Below the pieces are notes generated by a model. That model made no database searches, was not told where the DNA came from, and saw nothing but the letters and a program-made list of their open reading frames with translations. A stretch of 40,801 nt of DNA from IMG/VR virus record IMGVR_UViG_3300047546_002695, positions 1 to 40,801 of that record. One strand, 5' to 3'. This document shows, piece after piece, positions 1 to 8,488 of the stretch. Each line of letters starts with the position of its first letter. Within the stretch, counting starts at the first letter, position 1. Both the position numbers and the translations under genes were made by a program. The stretch comes from a virus.

Positions 1-3000
1 GCTTTATACTCTCTATCACCTTCTCGAATTTTCCGCCAGAATTCACGATTTTCTTCCTCCTGCGCTAATCTAGCTTGCTCTTCTCTTTGCGCTTCTTCTA
101 CCTTTCTAGCTTCATTTGCCTCTTTTGCTCTAATTTTCTGATCTTCACTGAGCATAAAACTCGGCCGACTAGATTTTCTTTGACGCGTTCTAGGGAGAAC
201 ACGTTTTGGTACTGATAACGCAGTTGAAGTCTCCGAAGAGACCGTTGGTTGAGAAGTAGCTACTGCCGTTGGTTTGCGACGCTCATTTACAAACTCAGCT
301 AACGCATCCGCGTGAGAAGGCTCGTTTAACTGAGTGTAGTATAAAAGTGTTTGATCATCGAGAACACCTGCATCAATTTGAGAAAGAATCCAATTACGCT
401 GTTCTTGCTTGACGTCTTGATCAGCTGTACCAGCTAACCATGCTTTGTATCGATCCACTGCTTCTTTTACTGTTTTTACTCGTACCTCACCAGTCTTTGG
501 ACTATGCAAAGTAAAAGGATTACCGTAATGAGCATCACCCACATCACTCTTACGAAGGGTACTAACACCCTCCCCCCTACTTTCTGCTTCAACAACCGCA
601 GCGGTACCTTTTAAGTTTTTAACAATAGCCTTAGGTATCGAGCTAACTCCAGAGGATAACAATGCGAAAGCATCTGCCGCAATTTGTCTTATACTAGCGC
701 CTATATTTCTTTGTTTTCTACCCGATTGGCTATCACCTTTTTGAGTAGACTTCTCGGCAATAGTTACGACTGGATCATATTCCATTAAGTTTTGAACGTT
801 TTTATCTCGAAAATCTATTAAACGAAGCACTGCTTTGAGATTATCTAACAAACTTTGATTTTCTGCAATTTCGGCACTTTGTTCGGGAAGCTGCATTTCT
901 AGTGATTGTTGTCTAGACCGATTAACGTCAATGCTTGGTCTGACACCCCGTCGTTGTCGTGGTCTAGCACCCGGCTGTCTACTTGAATTTACTCGACTTG
1001 CTTGAGTTCGTTGGCTTTGTTCGCGAGACTGCCTTTCCCTTTCTCGGTCTCTTTGCCTCATTTCTGCAATTAATTTTTCTTTTTCAGAAAGACTTACGTC
1101 AGAATTAAGGTATTGAAATATTTCTGCTTGAGAAAACTCATCTGGTGTGATAGCGCTCAACGCATCTAATTGCTCTTGCGTATTTTTGATTTGAGAGGCT
1201 TTTTTAACTTTTGCGGCGGCGTCTTGAAATCTTGACGCGTACTGTTCGACTCGTTGTTTTCTAACAGTCTGAGCCATTGACGATGTATCTCTATAGCGTT
1301 CTCGCCCTTTAGTAGTGCGATTTGTCAGCGTGTCTAAAACACCACTTCGTTGAGTATAGTCACTAAAATCTACGTTGTTGTAAAGTGCTACTTCACCATC
1401 AGATAAGTTAGAAATCCGCGATACAAGCATCGCGGCACTTTCAATTTTTTCCGGATCATCTAGCATTTTAGAAGCAATCTCTAGCAGCTGCGGTATTCCT
1501 TTACCAGTATCAGTAGCGTATCTTGAGTCAGCGGCCATATTTACAATAGTGTTCTTACCTAATCTACGCCGTACATTATTAAGTTCGCGCTGCTCTTCTG
1601 ACGTTCTTGTTTTCTTTGCTCTTAATTCTCTCAATCGTTTTGTTAAAATGTCAACTTCCGTAGCGGGAAGCGCACCTGCAAGTGCTCTACTAGCTTGTTG
1701 CCTGTCAGCAACGCCACTGACCATCATATCTTGCTGAGATTTGACTAGTGCCTGAGCATTTTCACTCAAAGATGAAATCTTTGAACCAGCTAAATCACGC
1801 TCCTCGTTAAGTGATAGTAAATCTCTTTGTGCTATTAAACTCTGTGCAATTGCTAGCAATTGACGTCTTTCTTTCGGATTTTTTACATCTTGAGGTAATG
1901 CATCAGCATAAGGATTTTCGTTTTTATTCAAAAGATTAATTTGATTGTTTACTGCCGCAATCTGATTAATTAGCTCAGAAGGATCTTCAGTAGAAAGTTC
2001 ATTAACTGCTTCAGCTAATGAACCAAGGTCTACAGCAGACTCGTACTGATTTTGCCCTAAATCATTTTGAAGACGAGCTACTTTTATCTGACCGCTATAA
2101 ATTGTATTTTGAAATAAATTTTTAGCCTCGTTGCTTACCGGATTAAACGAATTTTCCATCATTACAGGATTAAATTGAAAATTAGGTCTTACTTCTTTAC
2201 CAGCAGCACGTTGCTGTACAGCACGCCGCTGTACTTCAATATTTGCTAATTCTCGTGCAGCTGCTACAGCCCCTTCACTTGTGTCTTTACCGTTGTTTTG
2301 CTCTACTTGACGTTTTAATGTAATATAGTTTAAGTACTGAATTGCTCTTGCACGATTGTCACCTTCAAAACCTTCCTCTAAGCCAATAATTCCAGTTTGT
2401 ATCCATCTATCTGGATTTGAACCCCTTATTGCAGCGACTGCCCGAAATATTGCAATTGTCTCTAATGCCATTTTTTTCTGAACTTCATCATCACTTTGTG
2501 CTTGTTTTAAAAGAGACTCAGCGTACCTAGCATTACTATCATACTCTTCGTTATATTTATTTTTTCTTTGAGCGGCGCTAATTCCTGTAGTTCTACCTGC
2601 TTCCTTTTCAACAATTTTACGACCAGCGGCTAACACAGCATTTAAAGTAGCTTTAGGTTTTGTGTCAGCACCTAAAGGAGGCATACCTCTAGGTAAAGTA
2701 TCAGGAAGGTTCACACCTTTACCATATAACCCACGAGTTGTTTGTTGTGCATAACTTTGAATACCAAGAGCAGCATCTTCAAAATCGGGTACTCCAGCAA
2801 TGTCAGTACCAAAGATATGAGTCAACGCCGCATCTACACTTAACGGTGCATATTGGCCCTCAATAATCTCTCCTTGCTCTGTTCTAGCTGCAATTCCAAG
2901 CATCTGACCTCTTTGTTCAGGTGTAGTCTGCTCATTTAAAATACTATCAATAAATCTTCGTTGATGTAGTGATTGCTCTGCTCTTTTTCTCGCTGCTTCG

Positions 3001-5105
3001 CGTCCTGCTTCAGTGGGACTGTCCTCAGCACGCTGCATGTTCTGAACTGCTTGAAAGTAGAATCCTTCTCGCATACGATTAGCATAAAGACGTAGTGCAT
3101 TTTGAGTTGGAGTTATATTTTCCCCTCCAATTTCCTGCTTGACCACCTGCTGCATAAAAGAATGATCTAAAGCTGAAGTTATAGGTTGATCGGGATTATC
3201 TAAATACTGATTTAACATAGCAGCGGCGTGTAAATTTACAGTTTCATTTTCTAAAACGCTAGAACCCGCTCCATAAATACCGCCATACCCCGAATCATCT
3301 GTCTGAGCTCGGCGACCAACCAACGTTGTGTCTTTACTCATTGCTATCGCCGCTCTTAGTGAGTCTTGATAACTGTTATACAATGTTTCTGGAATTCTTT
3401 GCTCTTTACCATTTATAGTGACAGTTTTAAATCTCCCAGAAACAATATCCTCATTTACTTGCTCTCGTTGTAATCGTATACGTTCGCGTACTGAATCAGC
3501 AACGGGAGCTGTGTACACAGAACCTGCATCATATCCGGTTACTTGCGCGCCCTGAGTAAGATCAATATCATTTAAAATATCTCCATTATCTTTGGTTACT
3601 TGACTTTCACCACCACGTATAGAAGTTCTTAATGATTGACGAGCTAAATAATTATCGTATCTTTTTTTACCCGCTGCGGGAGTGCCACCACCTATATTTC
3701 CCTGAGGTCTAAATACATTAGCACCTAATAATGCTAGTAATGACTCACCCGTATCTTCATCTTTGGCACTTTGAGCTACTCTAAACTCTTGCTCAATCGG
3801 TGCAGACGTGTCTAGCATATCAGAGTAATCAACATCTTCAGGGCGCACAACTTGAACACCAACTGCTCTAGCGATAAGCTTACTCAAACGTGGAACAAGT
3901 CGACTCAACTTTTTTACCAGTGTGTCGCGACTTATGGGAGCAGTTTGCACTCTACCAGTTTCGGGATTAACGGTTCCTAAACGCTCTATAAGATCTTCTA
4001 AAAGATCAAGTATATATTGATCGTTGGCTGCTTCTAAATTTTGGACAGAAGGTGCCGCAGCCATACCTAGATGACTTAGTGCAGTTTTAATTGCAACTAC
4101 AACTTGTCCACGAGAGCTTTGCTCTGAAGTAGCAGAAACATTTTTTGGAAAAAGTTTATTAAAGTTTGCAATTATCTCTCGACTAGTTGACCGGTCAGTA
4201 GTGCCAGTTTGATATCTTTGCACACTAGTTAACATAGCATTAGCAGCGTCTACAATTTCTTGAGTATGCGTCTCAGTAGAAACACGAAAAATTTCCGGAT
4301 TTTTTAAAACATATTCAACAATCTGACGAGCTGAACTTACGCCTTTTGGACGTGCACCTGCAGTAGCCTTATATACAGGGAAAGACACGTCTGTGTTTTG
4401 CGGAAAAAGTTTTTCAAAATCTGAAAGTATCTGACTATCAACTTGTCTACCAGCACCACCCCGTGACGAAACCCGCACACCCGACATTAAACGATTAATC
4501 GTTTCAATAGTTTCTTTGGTATATACATCAGCTGCTGCGGTGAAAAGGTCTGGATTACTAATAACATATTCAACAATTTTTTGAACAGTATCTGTCTGTG
4601 CGGGACGACTGCCAATACTACTTCGCAGTACAGGACGTCCACCTCCTACAAAAGCTACTCCAAAAGGATCTTTATGATCAACCGGCAGCGTTACTTCAGT
4701 ACCAGAAGTAGTATAAGCAGAAGAAACAACTGAAGCAGTTTCTGTTGAACTACTTGATTGTTTTTTTCTAGGTCTTTGAGAAGGTACTGATGTATTACTA
4801 GTGCTTTGAGCAACTGCAGCAGACAACGCGGCGGCTTGTTGTGTTGCTGTTCTTAATGCAGTTATTTCATTCTGCATGATTTGATAAATTTCTTTGTGTT
4901 GTGCCAAAACTTCTTTAACTTGAGATAAGTAGGTAGCAACACTTTCAGAGTCTGCCGAAGAATATGCGGCCAAACCTTCTTTACCACCTAAATCTTCTAT
5001 CACTGGTGCAATTTTGGATCTGCTATCTGCTTTTGCATATAAATTTTCTATTGCCTGCGTCATTAGCAATAGCTCTTCCGTCGCTTGACGTATTTCGTCG
5101 GCCAT
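1..5105 (-). CDS. tape measure protein (probable), 3' end outside window
   Basis: Open reading frame of at least 1701 codons with no stop to the left edge. The ATG at 5105 is preceded by a strong AGGAGG. Its length and position after tube and chaperone genes fit a tape measure protein, which sets tail length. The visible protein is mainly helical and Gln/Arg/Ala-rich, with a highly charged Glu/Arg/Lys coiled coil at the window edge. Residues about 172-240 and 257-322 are an internal duplication (both contain IVEYV, NP-[DE]-[LI]-F and KLFP). Residues about 1505-1605 resemble DUF4326: a YGNPF motif, a helix ending YKAWL, an LSQIDAGVL segment and a final SHADALAEF. No obvious transmembrane stretch was noticed in the part read. 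The tape-measure role is inferred from context; the DUF4326-like embedding is unusual. Confidence 0.75.
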   Translation of the reverse strand, partial: MADEIRQATEELLLMTQAIENLYAKADSRSKIAPVIEDLGGKEGLAAYSSADSESVATYLSQVKEVLAQHKEIYQIMQNEITALRTATQQAAALSAAVAQSTSNTSVPSQRPRKKQSSSSTETASVVSSAYTTSGTEVTLPVDHKDPFGVAFVGGGRPVLRSSIGSRPAQTDTVQKIVEYVISNPDLFTAAADVYTKETIETINRLMSGVRVSSRGGAGRQVDSQILSDFEKLFPQNTDVSFPVYKATAGARPKGVSSARQIVEYVLKNPEIFRVSTETHTQEIVDAANAMLTSVQRYQTGTTDRSTSREIIANFNKLFPKNVSATSEQSSRGQVVVAIKTALSHLGMAAAPSVQNLEAANDQYILDLLEDLIERLGTVNPETGRVQTAPISRDTLVKKLSRLVPRLSKLIARAVGVQVVRPEDVDYSDMLDTSAPIEQEFRVAQSAKDEDTGESLLALLGANVFRPQGNIGGGTPAAGKKRYDNYLARQSLRTSIRGGESQVTKDNGDILNDIDLTQGAQVTGYDAGSVYTAPVADSVRERIRLQREQVNEDIVSGRFKTVTINGKEQRIPETLYNSYQDSLRAAIAMSKDTTLVGRRAQTDDSGYGGIYGAGSSVLENETVNLHAAAMLNQYLDNPDQPITSALDHSFMQQVVKQEIGGENITPTQNALRLYANRMREGFYFQAVQNMQRAEDSPTEAGREAARKRAEQSLHQRRFIDSILNEQTTPEQRGQMLGIAARTEQGEIIEGQYAPLSVDAALTHIFGTDIAGVPDFEDAALGIQSYAQQTTRGLYGKGVNLPDTLPRGMPPLGADTKPKATLNAVLAAGRKIVEKEAGRTTGISAAQRKNKYNEEYDSNARYAESLLKQAQSDDEVQKKMALETIAIFRAVAAIRGSNPDRWIQTGIIGLEEGFEGDNRARAIQYLNYITLKRQVEQNNGKDTSEGAVAAARELANIEVQRRAVQQRAAGKEVRPNFQFNPVMMENSFNPVSNEAKNLFQNTIYSGQIKVARLQNDLGQNQYESAVDLGSLAEAVNELSTEDPSELINQIAAVNNQINLLNKNENPYADALPQDVKNPKERRQLLAIAQSLIAQRDLLSLNEERDLAGSKISSLSENAQALVKSQQDMMVSGVADRQQASRALAGALPATEVDILTKRLRELRAKKTRTSEEQRELNNVRRRLGKNTIVNMAADSRYATDTGKGIPQLLEIASKMLDDPEKIESAAMLVSRISNLSDGEVALYNNVDFSDYTQRSGVLDTLTNRTTKGRERYRDTSSMAQTVRKQRVEQYASRFQDAAAKVKKASQIKNTQEQLDALSAITPDEFSQAEIFQYLNSDVSLSEKEKLIAEMRQRDRERERQSREQSQRTQASRVNSSRQPGARPRQRRGVRPSIDVNRSRQQSLEMQLPEQSAEIAENQSLLDNLKAVLRLIDFRDKNVQNLMEYDPVVTIAEKSTQKGDSQSGRKQRNIGASIRQIAADAFALLSSGVSSIPKAIVKNLKGTAAVVEAESRGEGVSTLRKSDVGDAHYGNPFTLHSPKTGEVRVKTVKEAVDRYKAWLAGTADQDVKQEQRNWILSQIDAGVLDDQTLLYYTQLNEPSHADALAEFVNERRKPTAVATSQPTVSSETSTALSVPKRVLPRTRQRKSSRPSFMLSEDQKIRAKEANEARKVEEAQREEQARLAQEEENREFWRKIREGDREYK

Positions 5106-5115
5106 TTATTACCTC

Positions 5116-5379
5116 CTAAACAAATTGATTAAGCAAATCAGTTTCCTTCTGCCTTTCAATTCGTTCTTGCTCTATCGCTAATTTTTGTTTTCTTCGAACA
5201 CTGCCTTCTAGTGAGCGTAATCGCGCTACTATAATAACCGCTAAATGTGCGTAAGTAATAAGCGATAGTTTATGAGCATGAAGCGCACTAAATTGAGTAG
5301 GAAGTAAAAAGTGGTCTACCCACATACCTAGCTCCTCTCGTGTCGATTCTGCGGTTCGCAAGAATAAATGAATACCATT
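5116..5379 (-). CDS. tail assembly chaperone extension, probably reached by +1 frameshift
   Basis: This frame overlaps the end of the upstream chaperone gene and continues 87 codons past its stop. It is +1 relative to that gene. A +1 slip at the upstream UAA (skipping its U) would join ...TDQSE to NGIHLFLRTAE and give a protein of about 220 aa. Tailed phages commonly make a short and a long tail assembly chaperone this way (lambda G/GT; SPP1 uses +1). An alternative is independent initiation at the ATG at 5325, which has GAGGAG six bases upstream and would give 69 aa beginning MWVDHF. The C-terminus is a basic/acidic coiled coil rich in Arg, Lys, Glu and Gln. Its coding reality is supported by its position between chaperone and tape measure gene; the mechanism is inferred. 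Confidence 0.6.
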   Translation of the reverse strand, partial: NGIHLFLRTAESTREELGMWVDHFLLPTQFSALHAHKLSLITYAHLAVIIVARLRSLEGSVRRKQKLAIEQERIERQKETDLLNQFV

Positions 5380-5779
5380 ATTCCGACTGATCGGTCGATA
5401 AGTCGGCGTCTTTCTGTAATGTTTCGATGTACTTATCGAACATGTCTTTGCTAATCTTTCCAAGTGTCCAAATATTTTCTGCGATTTCACGTACAACCTC
5501 CCCATTGGCCTCTAACAACTTACGTGCTTGCGCCGTATTCATTTTAGGCCGAACAAGGCCCTCTGCCAAGGTACTCACTGTAAACTCAATGTTGTCTACT
5601 TCTCCGTTTTTGGACGACTGCTGGTTAATTTTTTCCATCTGCAAAAAGGACAATGCGCGAATTCGTACTCGTTTTGCCAGCCCCTTGATGGTAATGTCTA
5701 CTTCTAAAATTGAATCATCCTTTAATAAATCATCTACGTTGTCGTAGTATTCTCCTGAACCAAACGCATAATCAATCAT
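5378..5779 (-). CDS. tail assembly chaperone (short form)
   Basis: 133 aa, acidic, all-helix appearance, starting at ATG 5779 with an AAAGGAG ribosome site. It sits between the tail tube gene and the tape measure gene, the conserved place of tail assembly chaperones, which coat the tape measure protein before the tube polymerises. A segment with ITIKGLAKRVRIRALSF followed by helical repeats resembles the chaperones of Gram-positive siphoviruses (XkdN/gp14-like). The gene is separated from the tube gene by an intrinsic terminator, so it is probably transcribed at a lower level than the tube. It overlaps the +1 frame extension. The family call is by position and general character, not by a diagnostic motif. 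Confidence 0.65.
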   Translation of the reverse strand: MIDYAFGSGEYYDNVDDLLKDDSILEVDITIKGLAKRVRIRALSFLQMEKINQQSSKNGEVDNIEFTVSTLAEGLVRPKMNTAQARKLLEANGEVVREIAENIWTLGKISKDMFDKYIETLQKDADLSTDQSE

Positions 5780-5797
5780 GTAGAACTCCTTTTGTGT

Positions 5798-5846
5798 TAA
5801 AAAAAAATAAACCCCCTCACTATTTTAAATAGGAGGGGGTTTATTC
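5798..5846 (-). terminator. intrinsic terminator after the tail tube gene
   Basis: On the minus strand AATAAACCCCCTC pairs perfectly with GAGGGGGTTTATT (13 bp, AT-rich loop) and is followed by nine U. It lies between the tail tube gene and the chaperone gene and would reduce expression of the low-copy tail genes downstream. Confidence 0.88.
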
Positions 5847-5851
5847 ATTGT

Positions 5852-6283
5852 TTAGTAGTCCCCGTTAACTGCCGGAGCCACCGTGAACCCACCATTATCC
5901 ATAAAGTCAAAACTCATGGTAACTTCGTTGTTTGCGGCATTAGTGATTTGATAGCCAGTAAGGATGGCGGAAGGAATAGTCATCGTGTAACCGTTCTTCG
6001 CAACCAACTTGACACCGATGTACTCACCACTGTTCGACACGTTAATCAAACGCGTGTGCGTAGTCCGGTTGTCGATTGGCAAGGTAATCTGAAATGAGCC
6101 GTTGATACGCTTGGTAGTCGTAAACGTATACATCTTACCATTGTCGTTAAGGAAAGGACCAGCATCGACTTGATTAGTACGAAGCGAGGCCTGCCACTGC
6201 GAAACGAAATCGACGTTATCGTACTGAGACGTACCGGCGTTGTAGATCTTGAGGTACCCCTCAATGCCTTTTACAATTGACAT
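5852..6283 (-). CDS. major tail tube protein
   Basis: 143 aa, β-rich with alternating polar and hydrophobic residues. It starts MSIVKGIEGYLKIYN at ATG 6283 behind a GGAG. Size, gene order (tail terminator, tube, chaperone, tape measure) and a central strand-rich segment (MYTFTTTKRINGSFQITLPI) fit the tube protein that stacks into hexameric rings around the tape measure protein. It is the last gene before a strong terminator, consistent with its need for high copy number. No short conserved motif defines this family, so the assignment rests on order and composition. Confidence 0.75.
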   Translation of the reverse strand: MSIVKGIEGYLKIYNAGTSQYDNVDFVSQWQASLRTNQVDAGPFLNDNGKMYTFTTTKRINGSFQITLPIDNRTTHTRLINVSNSGEYIGVKLVAKNGYTMTIPSAILTGYQITNAANNEVTMSFDFMDNGGFTVAPAVNGDY

Positions 6284-6301
6284 GTGTTAATCTCCTAAAA
6301 T

Positions 6302-6736
6302 TCACGTTAACTTTGGAGTGATGTATGTCTCAACTCCAACGGCAGACGTGTATACTGCCGAGTTATTTAAACGTTCAACAGGGAACGTATAACTTTTATA
6401 CGGATAAAACTGAACTTCATACGGAATTGCTATATTAGCAATCCCACTTACTACAAGTGGGTAGTTCAACTTATTCAATAAATCACCTAAACTATCTGAC
6501 GCGTCTGCTAAACTTGTCGACAAGGAACGAAATGTAATTATCCCTTTCCATGCGGTAGTATTTAACATTCCATATATGTTACCTAGTGTCGGGTCCATTT
6601 GATAGACTAAATACGGAACTAATGCTTGCGGCGGAGCAACCTCGTAGTAGATTCTCCCTCCATATTGGCCCGATACTTGGGTAAGAGCGCGTGCTACAAT
6701 GCGCCAGATATTAGGGAAAAGAGCATTTACTATCAT
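6302..6736 (-). CDS. tail terminator / tail completion protein (DUF3168-like)
   Basis: 144 aa from ATG 6736, six bases after AGGTAGG; a second ATG at 6742 directly abuts that site and is less likely. The pattern is a helical N-terminus (NALFPNIWRIVARAL), then YYEVAPPQALVPYLVYQ, then a strand-rich remainder with a Leu-rich helix (SLGDLLNKLNYPL). This is the usual look of the DUF3168/gp17-like tail terminator ring that caps the tube and joins the head. Its position directly before the tube gene supports this. Confidence 0.7.
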   Translation of the reverse strand: MIVNALFPNIWRIVARALTQVSGQYGGRIYYEVAPPQALVPYLVYQMDPTLGNIYGMLNTTAWKGIITFRSLSTSLADASDSLGDLLNKLNYPLVVSGIANIAIPYEVQFYPYKSYTFPVERLNNSAVYTSAVGVETYITPKLT

Positions 6737-6743
6737 GTACATC

Positions 6744-7607
6744 CTACCTAAACAGTTTATTTATATGTGCTGCTACTTCTTTATTAACTTGGTTCACTAT
6801 ACGTGAGGAAAATTTTTTGTAAATAGTCATAGAAACTAGTTTTATAAAGCTATTGAGGCTTTTTCCTAGATCAGTGTCCACATTATCAACCGCATATTTT
6901 ACTGCCTGCTCAACAATCTGATTAACAGAATTAACTCGAATACGATCGCTAGTTATATGAGCAACAAAGTCATAGGAAAGCTTATAAAGCTCCATAACTG
7001 CAGCGGTTCGTATGTAATTTTCAAGTGCATCAATTTCTTCTTTAGTCGGATCTATCTTAGTCTCCACAGTGTCCTGCGCTAATACAGTTTCATCACCATT
7101 ACGACTTTTTAGTAATTCAGTAGTTAAATCCCTATGTTTAAAAGATAATTTTGCTACTTTTCGATTGTACATATCATACTTATCAGATGAGTTTAACAGT
7201 ACGTGCGTATTTTCAGGAGTGCCCGCAAAAAATGCCTGACTAGCTTTAATAGCGCGCTGCCCAGCTAAAGTATTTTTTTCCGGTGCGTCAACACCAGCAA
7301 TGCGTATCCTCTCCCGCTGCCCATTTTGAAATTGCACATCATACGTGTCGGCATCAACTTGTTTTTTAATTGTTACTCTAGAATAAGAGTCAAATTTAAA
7401 AAATTGAGAAGTTGCGGGTTTCGATGTAGAGACTGGCAGGCTTTTCTCTTGAGTACTACTAATTTTTTTGTATAATTCGCTTGAACTTAACGAACTTAAG
7501 TAACTTCTTATACTTAGGTCTAATTGATTTTTTACGATAAGTTCTATGTTTTTTGGAAGAGTTGCGAAGTACACAGTAAATTGTTTTATCTCTTCAAGAG
7601 CGTTCAT
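6744..7607 (-). CDS. staphylococcal-nuclease-like protein in the head-tail gene cluster
   Basis: 287 aa. Residues about 75-160 are a thermonuclease (SNase) domain. D87 in VDADTYD, R102 and D107/E110 in IRIAGVDAPE, and R149 in YDMYNRKVAKL match staphylococcal nuclease D21, R35, D40, E43 and R87, so metal binding and catalysis look intact. Residues 1-70 and 165-287 are helical extensions. The ORF overlaps the stopper gene by 4 nt and occupies the slot where siphoviruses of this order usually have an HK97-gp10-like tail component. It may be a virion protein carrying a nuclease or an inserted nuclease gene. There is no signal peptide. The nuclease call is strong; its role in the particle is not visible. 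Confidence 0.82.
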   Translation of the reverse strand: MNALEEIKQFTVYFATLPKNIELIVKNQLDLSIRSYLSSLSSSELYKKISSTQEKSLPVSTSKPATSQFFKFDSYSRVTIKKQVDADTYDVQFQNGQRERIRIAGVDAPEKNTLAGQRAIKASQAFFAGTPENTHVLLNSSDKYDMYNRKVAKLSFKHRDLTTELLKSRNGDETVLAQDTVETKIDPTKEEIDALENYIRTAAVMELYKLSYDFVAHITSDRIRVNSVNQIVEQAVKYAVDNVDTDLGKSLNSFIKLVSMTIYKKFSSRIVNQVNKEVAAHINKLFR

Positions 7608-7978
7608 TTTCTTTTTTCCAGCTGGATTACAAATGCTCCCATAAGACTATGCTTTGCTGGGACATACGTAACGTCGTAGGTCACGGTATTAAATACAATT
7701 TTGTCTTTTTCGGTTACCTCAGTTGCGTAAGGTAATTGTATCTTAATTGTATTTGTTGAAATTAATAACTGAAGGGCTCTTTCTTGGGAGTCAGGCTGTT
7801 GTTGTACTGAACCCTGCCGGTTGATTAATCGGCAGGGAACATTATTTACATCAGAAAATGACTCAGTGTATTCTCCATCTACTGCTCCGTATCCGTTAAA
7901 TCTTCGAATAGTGCAAGTATCCACAAGAAAAGCCTCGGCAGCATTTCGTATACTTAATGCTTGATCAGTCCACGACAT
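7604..7978 (-). CDS. head-tail stopper (head closure) protein
   Basis: 124 aa, β-barrel-like. The N-terminal helix is followed by FLVDTCTIRRFNGYG and then VPCRLINR, a pattern of DUF3599/SPP1 gp16-like stoppers that close the portal-connector channel after packaging. It starts at ATG 7978, overlapping the end of the adaptor gene, with GAGG upstream, and overlaps the next gene by 4 nt. Order adaptor, stopper, gp10 slot, terminator, tube supports the call. Confidence 0.68.
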   Translation of the reverse strand: MSWTDQALSIRNAAEAFLVDTCTIRRFNGYGAVDGEYTESFSDVNNVPCRLINRQGSVQQQPDSQERALQLLISTNTIKIQLPYATEVTEKDKIVFNTVTYDVTYVPAKHSLMGAFVIQLEKRK

Positions 7979-8477
7979 CGCGAACCTCTTTAAGGCGCGC
8001 CTCTACAAGTTGAACTTTCTTTACTGACTTTCCTTGATCAACCAGTTGTTGTTTTATACGTTCAAGGGTTGCAACAGCATCAAATTTCTTTAAGGCTGCT
8101 TCAAACTCAGCTACAGATCGAATCTCGATTACGCGCAGAATTTCAGCGTCGTTTACAAAGTTTGGCGAGTCAACTAACTCGTTTTCTTCGTTATACTCTT
8201 TGAGCAAACCAGACCGAAACAACCCCGAATTTAATTTTCGAAATAACTTATCTTCAGACTCTGAGTATACTTCGATGACTTCATTATCATATACGAACTT
8301 AGTTCGCTTCTTGGTAGCAAAGTCAAAGCTATCCTCGTCTGTTTTTAGTACCCATCCAATCTGCAATCTTGGATCTGTTGGGTCAACACGAAGTCCACCA
8401 ACAACGTTGATTGGTACTTTTGTGTATCGCTTGTAGATTTGGTCCTGCAAAGTGAAATAAATGTTGTTAACTGCCAT
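7965..8477 (-). CDS. head-tail connector/adaptor-like protein
   Basis: 170 aa. The longer open frame reaches 8552 into the capsid gene, but ATG 8477 has AAGGAG at proper spacing and starts MAVNNIYFTL, so it is preferred. The protein has a strand-rich first half (WVLKTDEDSFDFATKKRTKF) and two helices at the end rich in Lys/Glu/Val. It lies between capsid and stopper genes where a connector (SPP1 gp15-like) is expected. No diagnostic motif was recognised; the role is by position. It overlaps the stopper gene by 14 nt. Confidence 0.55.
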   Translation of the reverse strand: MAVNNIYFTLQDQIYKRYTKVPINVVGGLRVDPTDPRLQIGWVLKTDEDSFDFATKKRTKFVYDNEVIEVYSESEDKLFRKLNSGLFRSGLLKEYNEENELVDSPNFVNDAEILRVIEIRSVAEFEAALKKFDAVATLERIKQQLVDQGKSVKKVQLVEARLKEVRDVVD

Positions 8478-8488
8478 GAGTTTACTCC

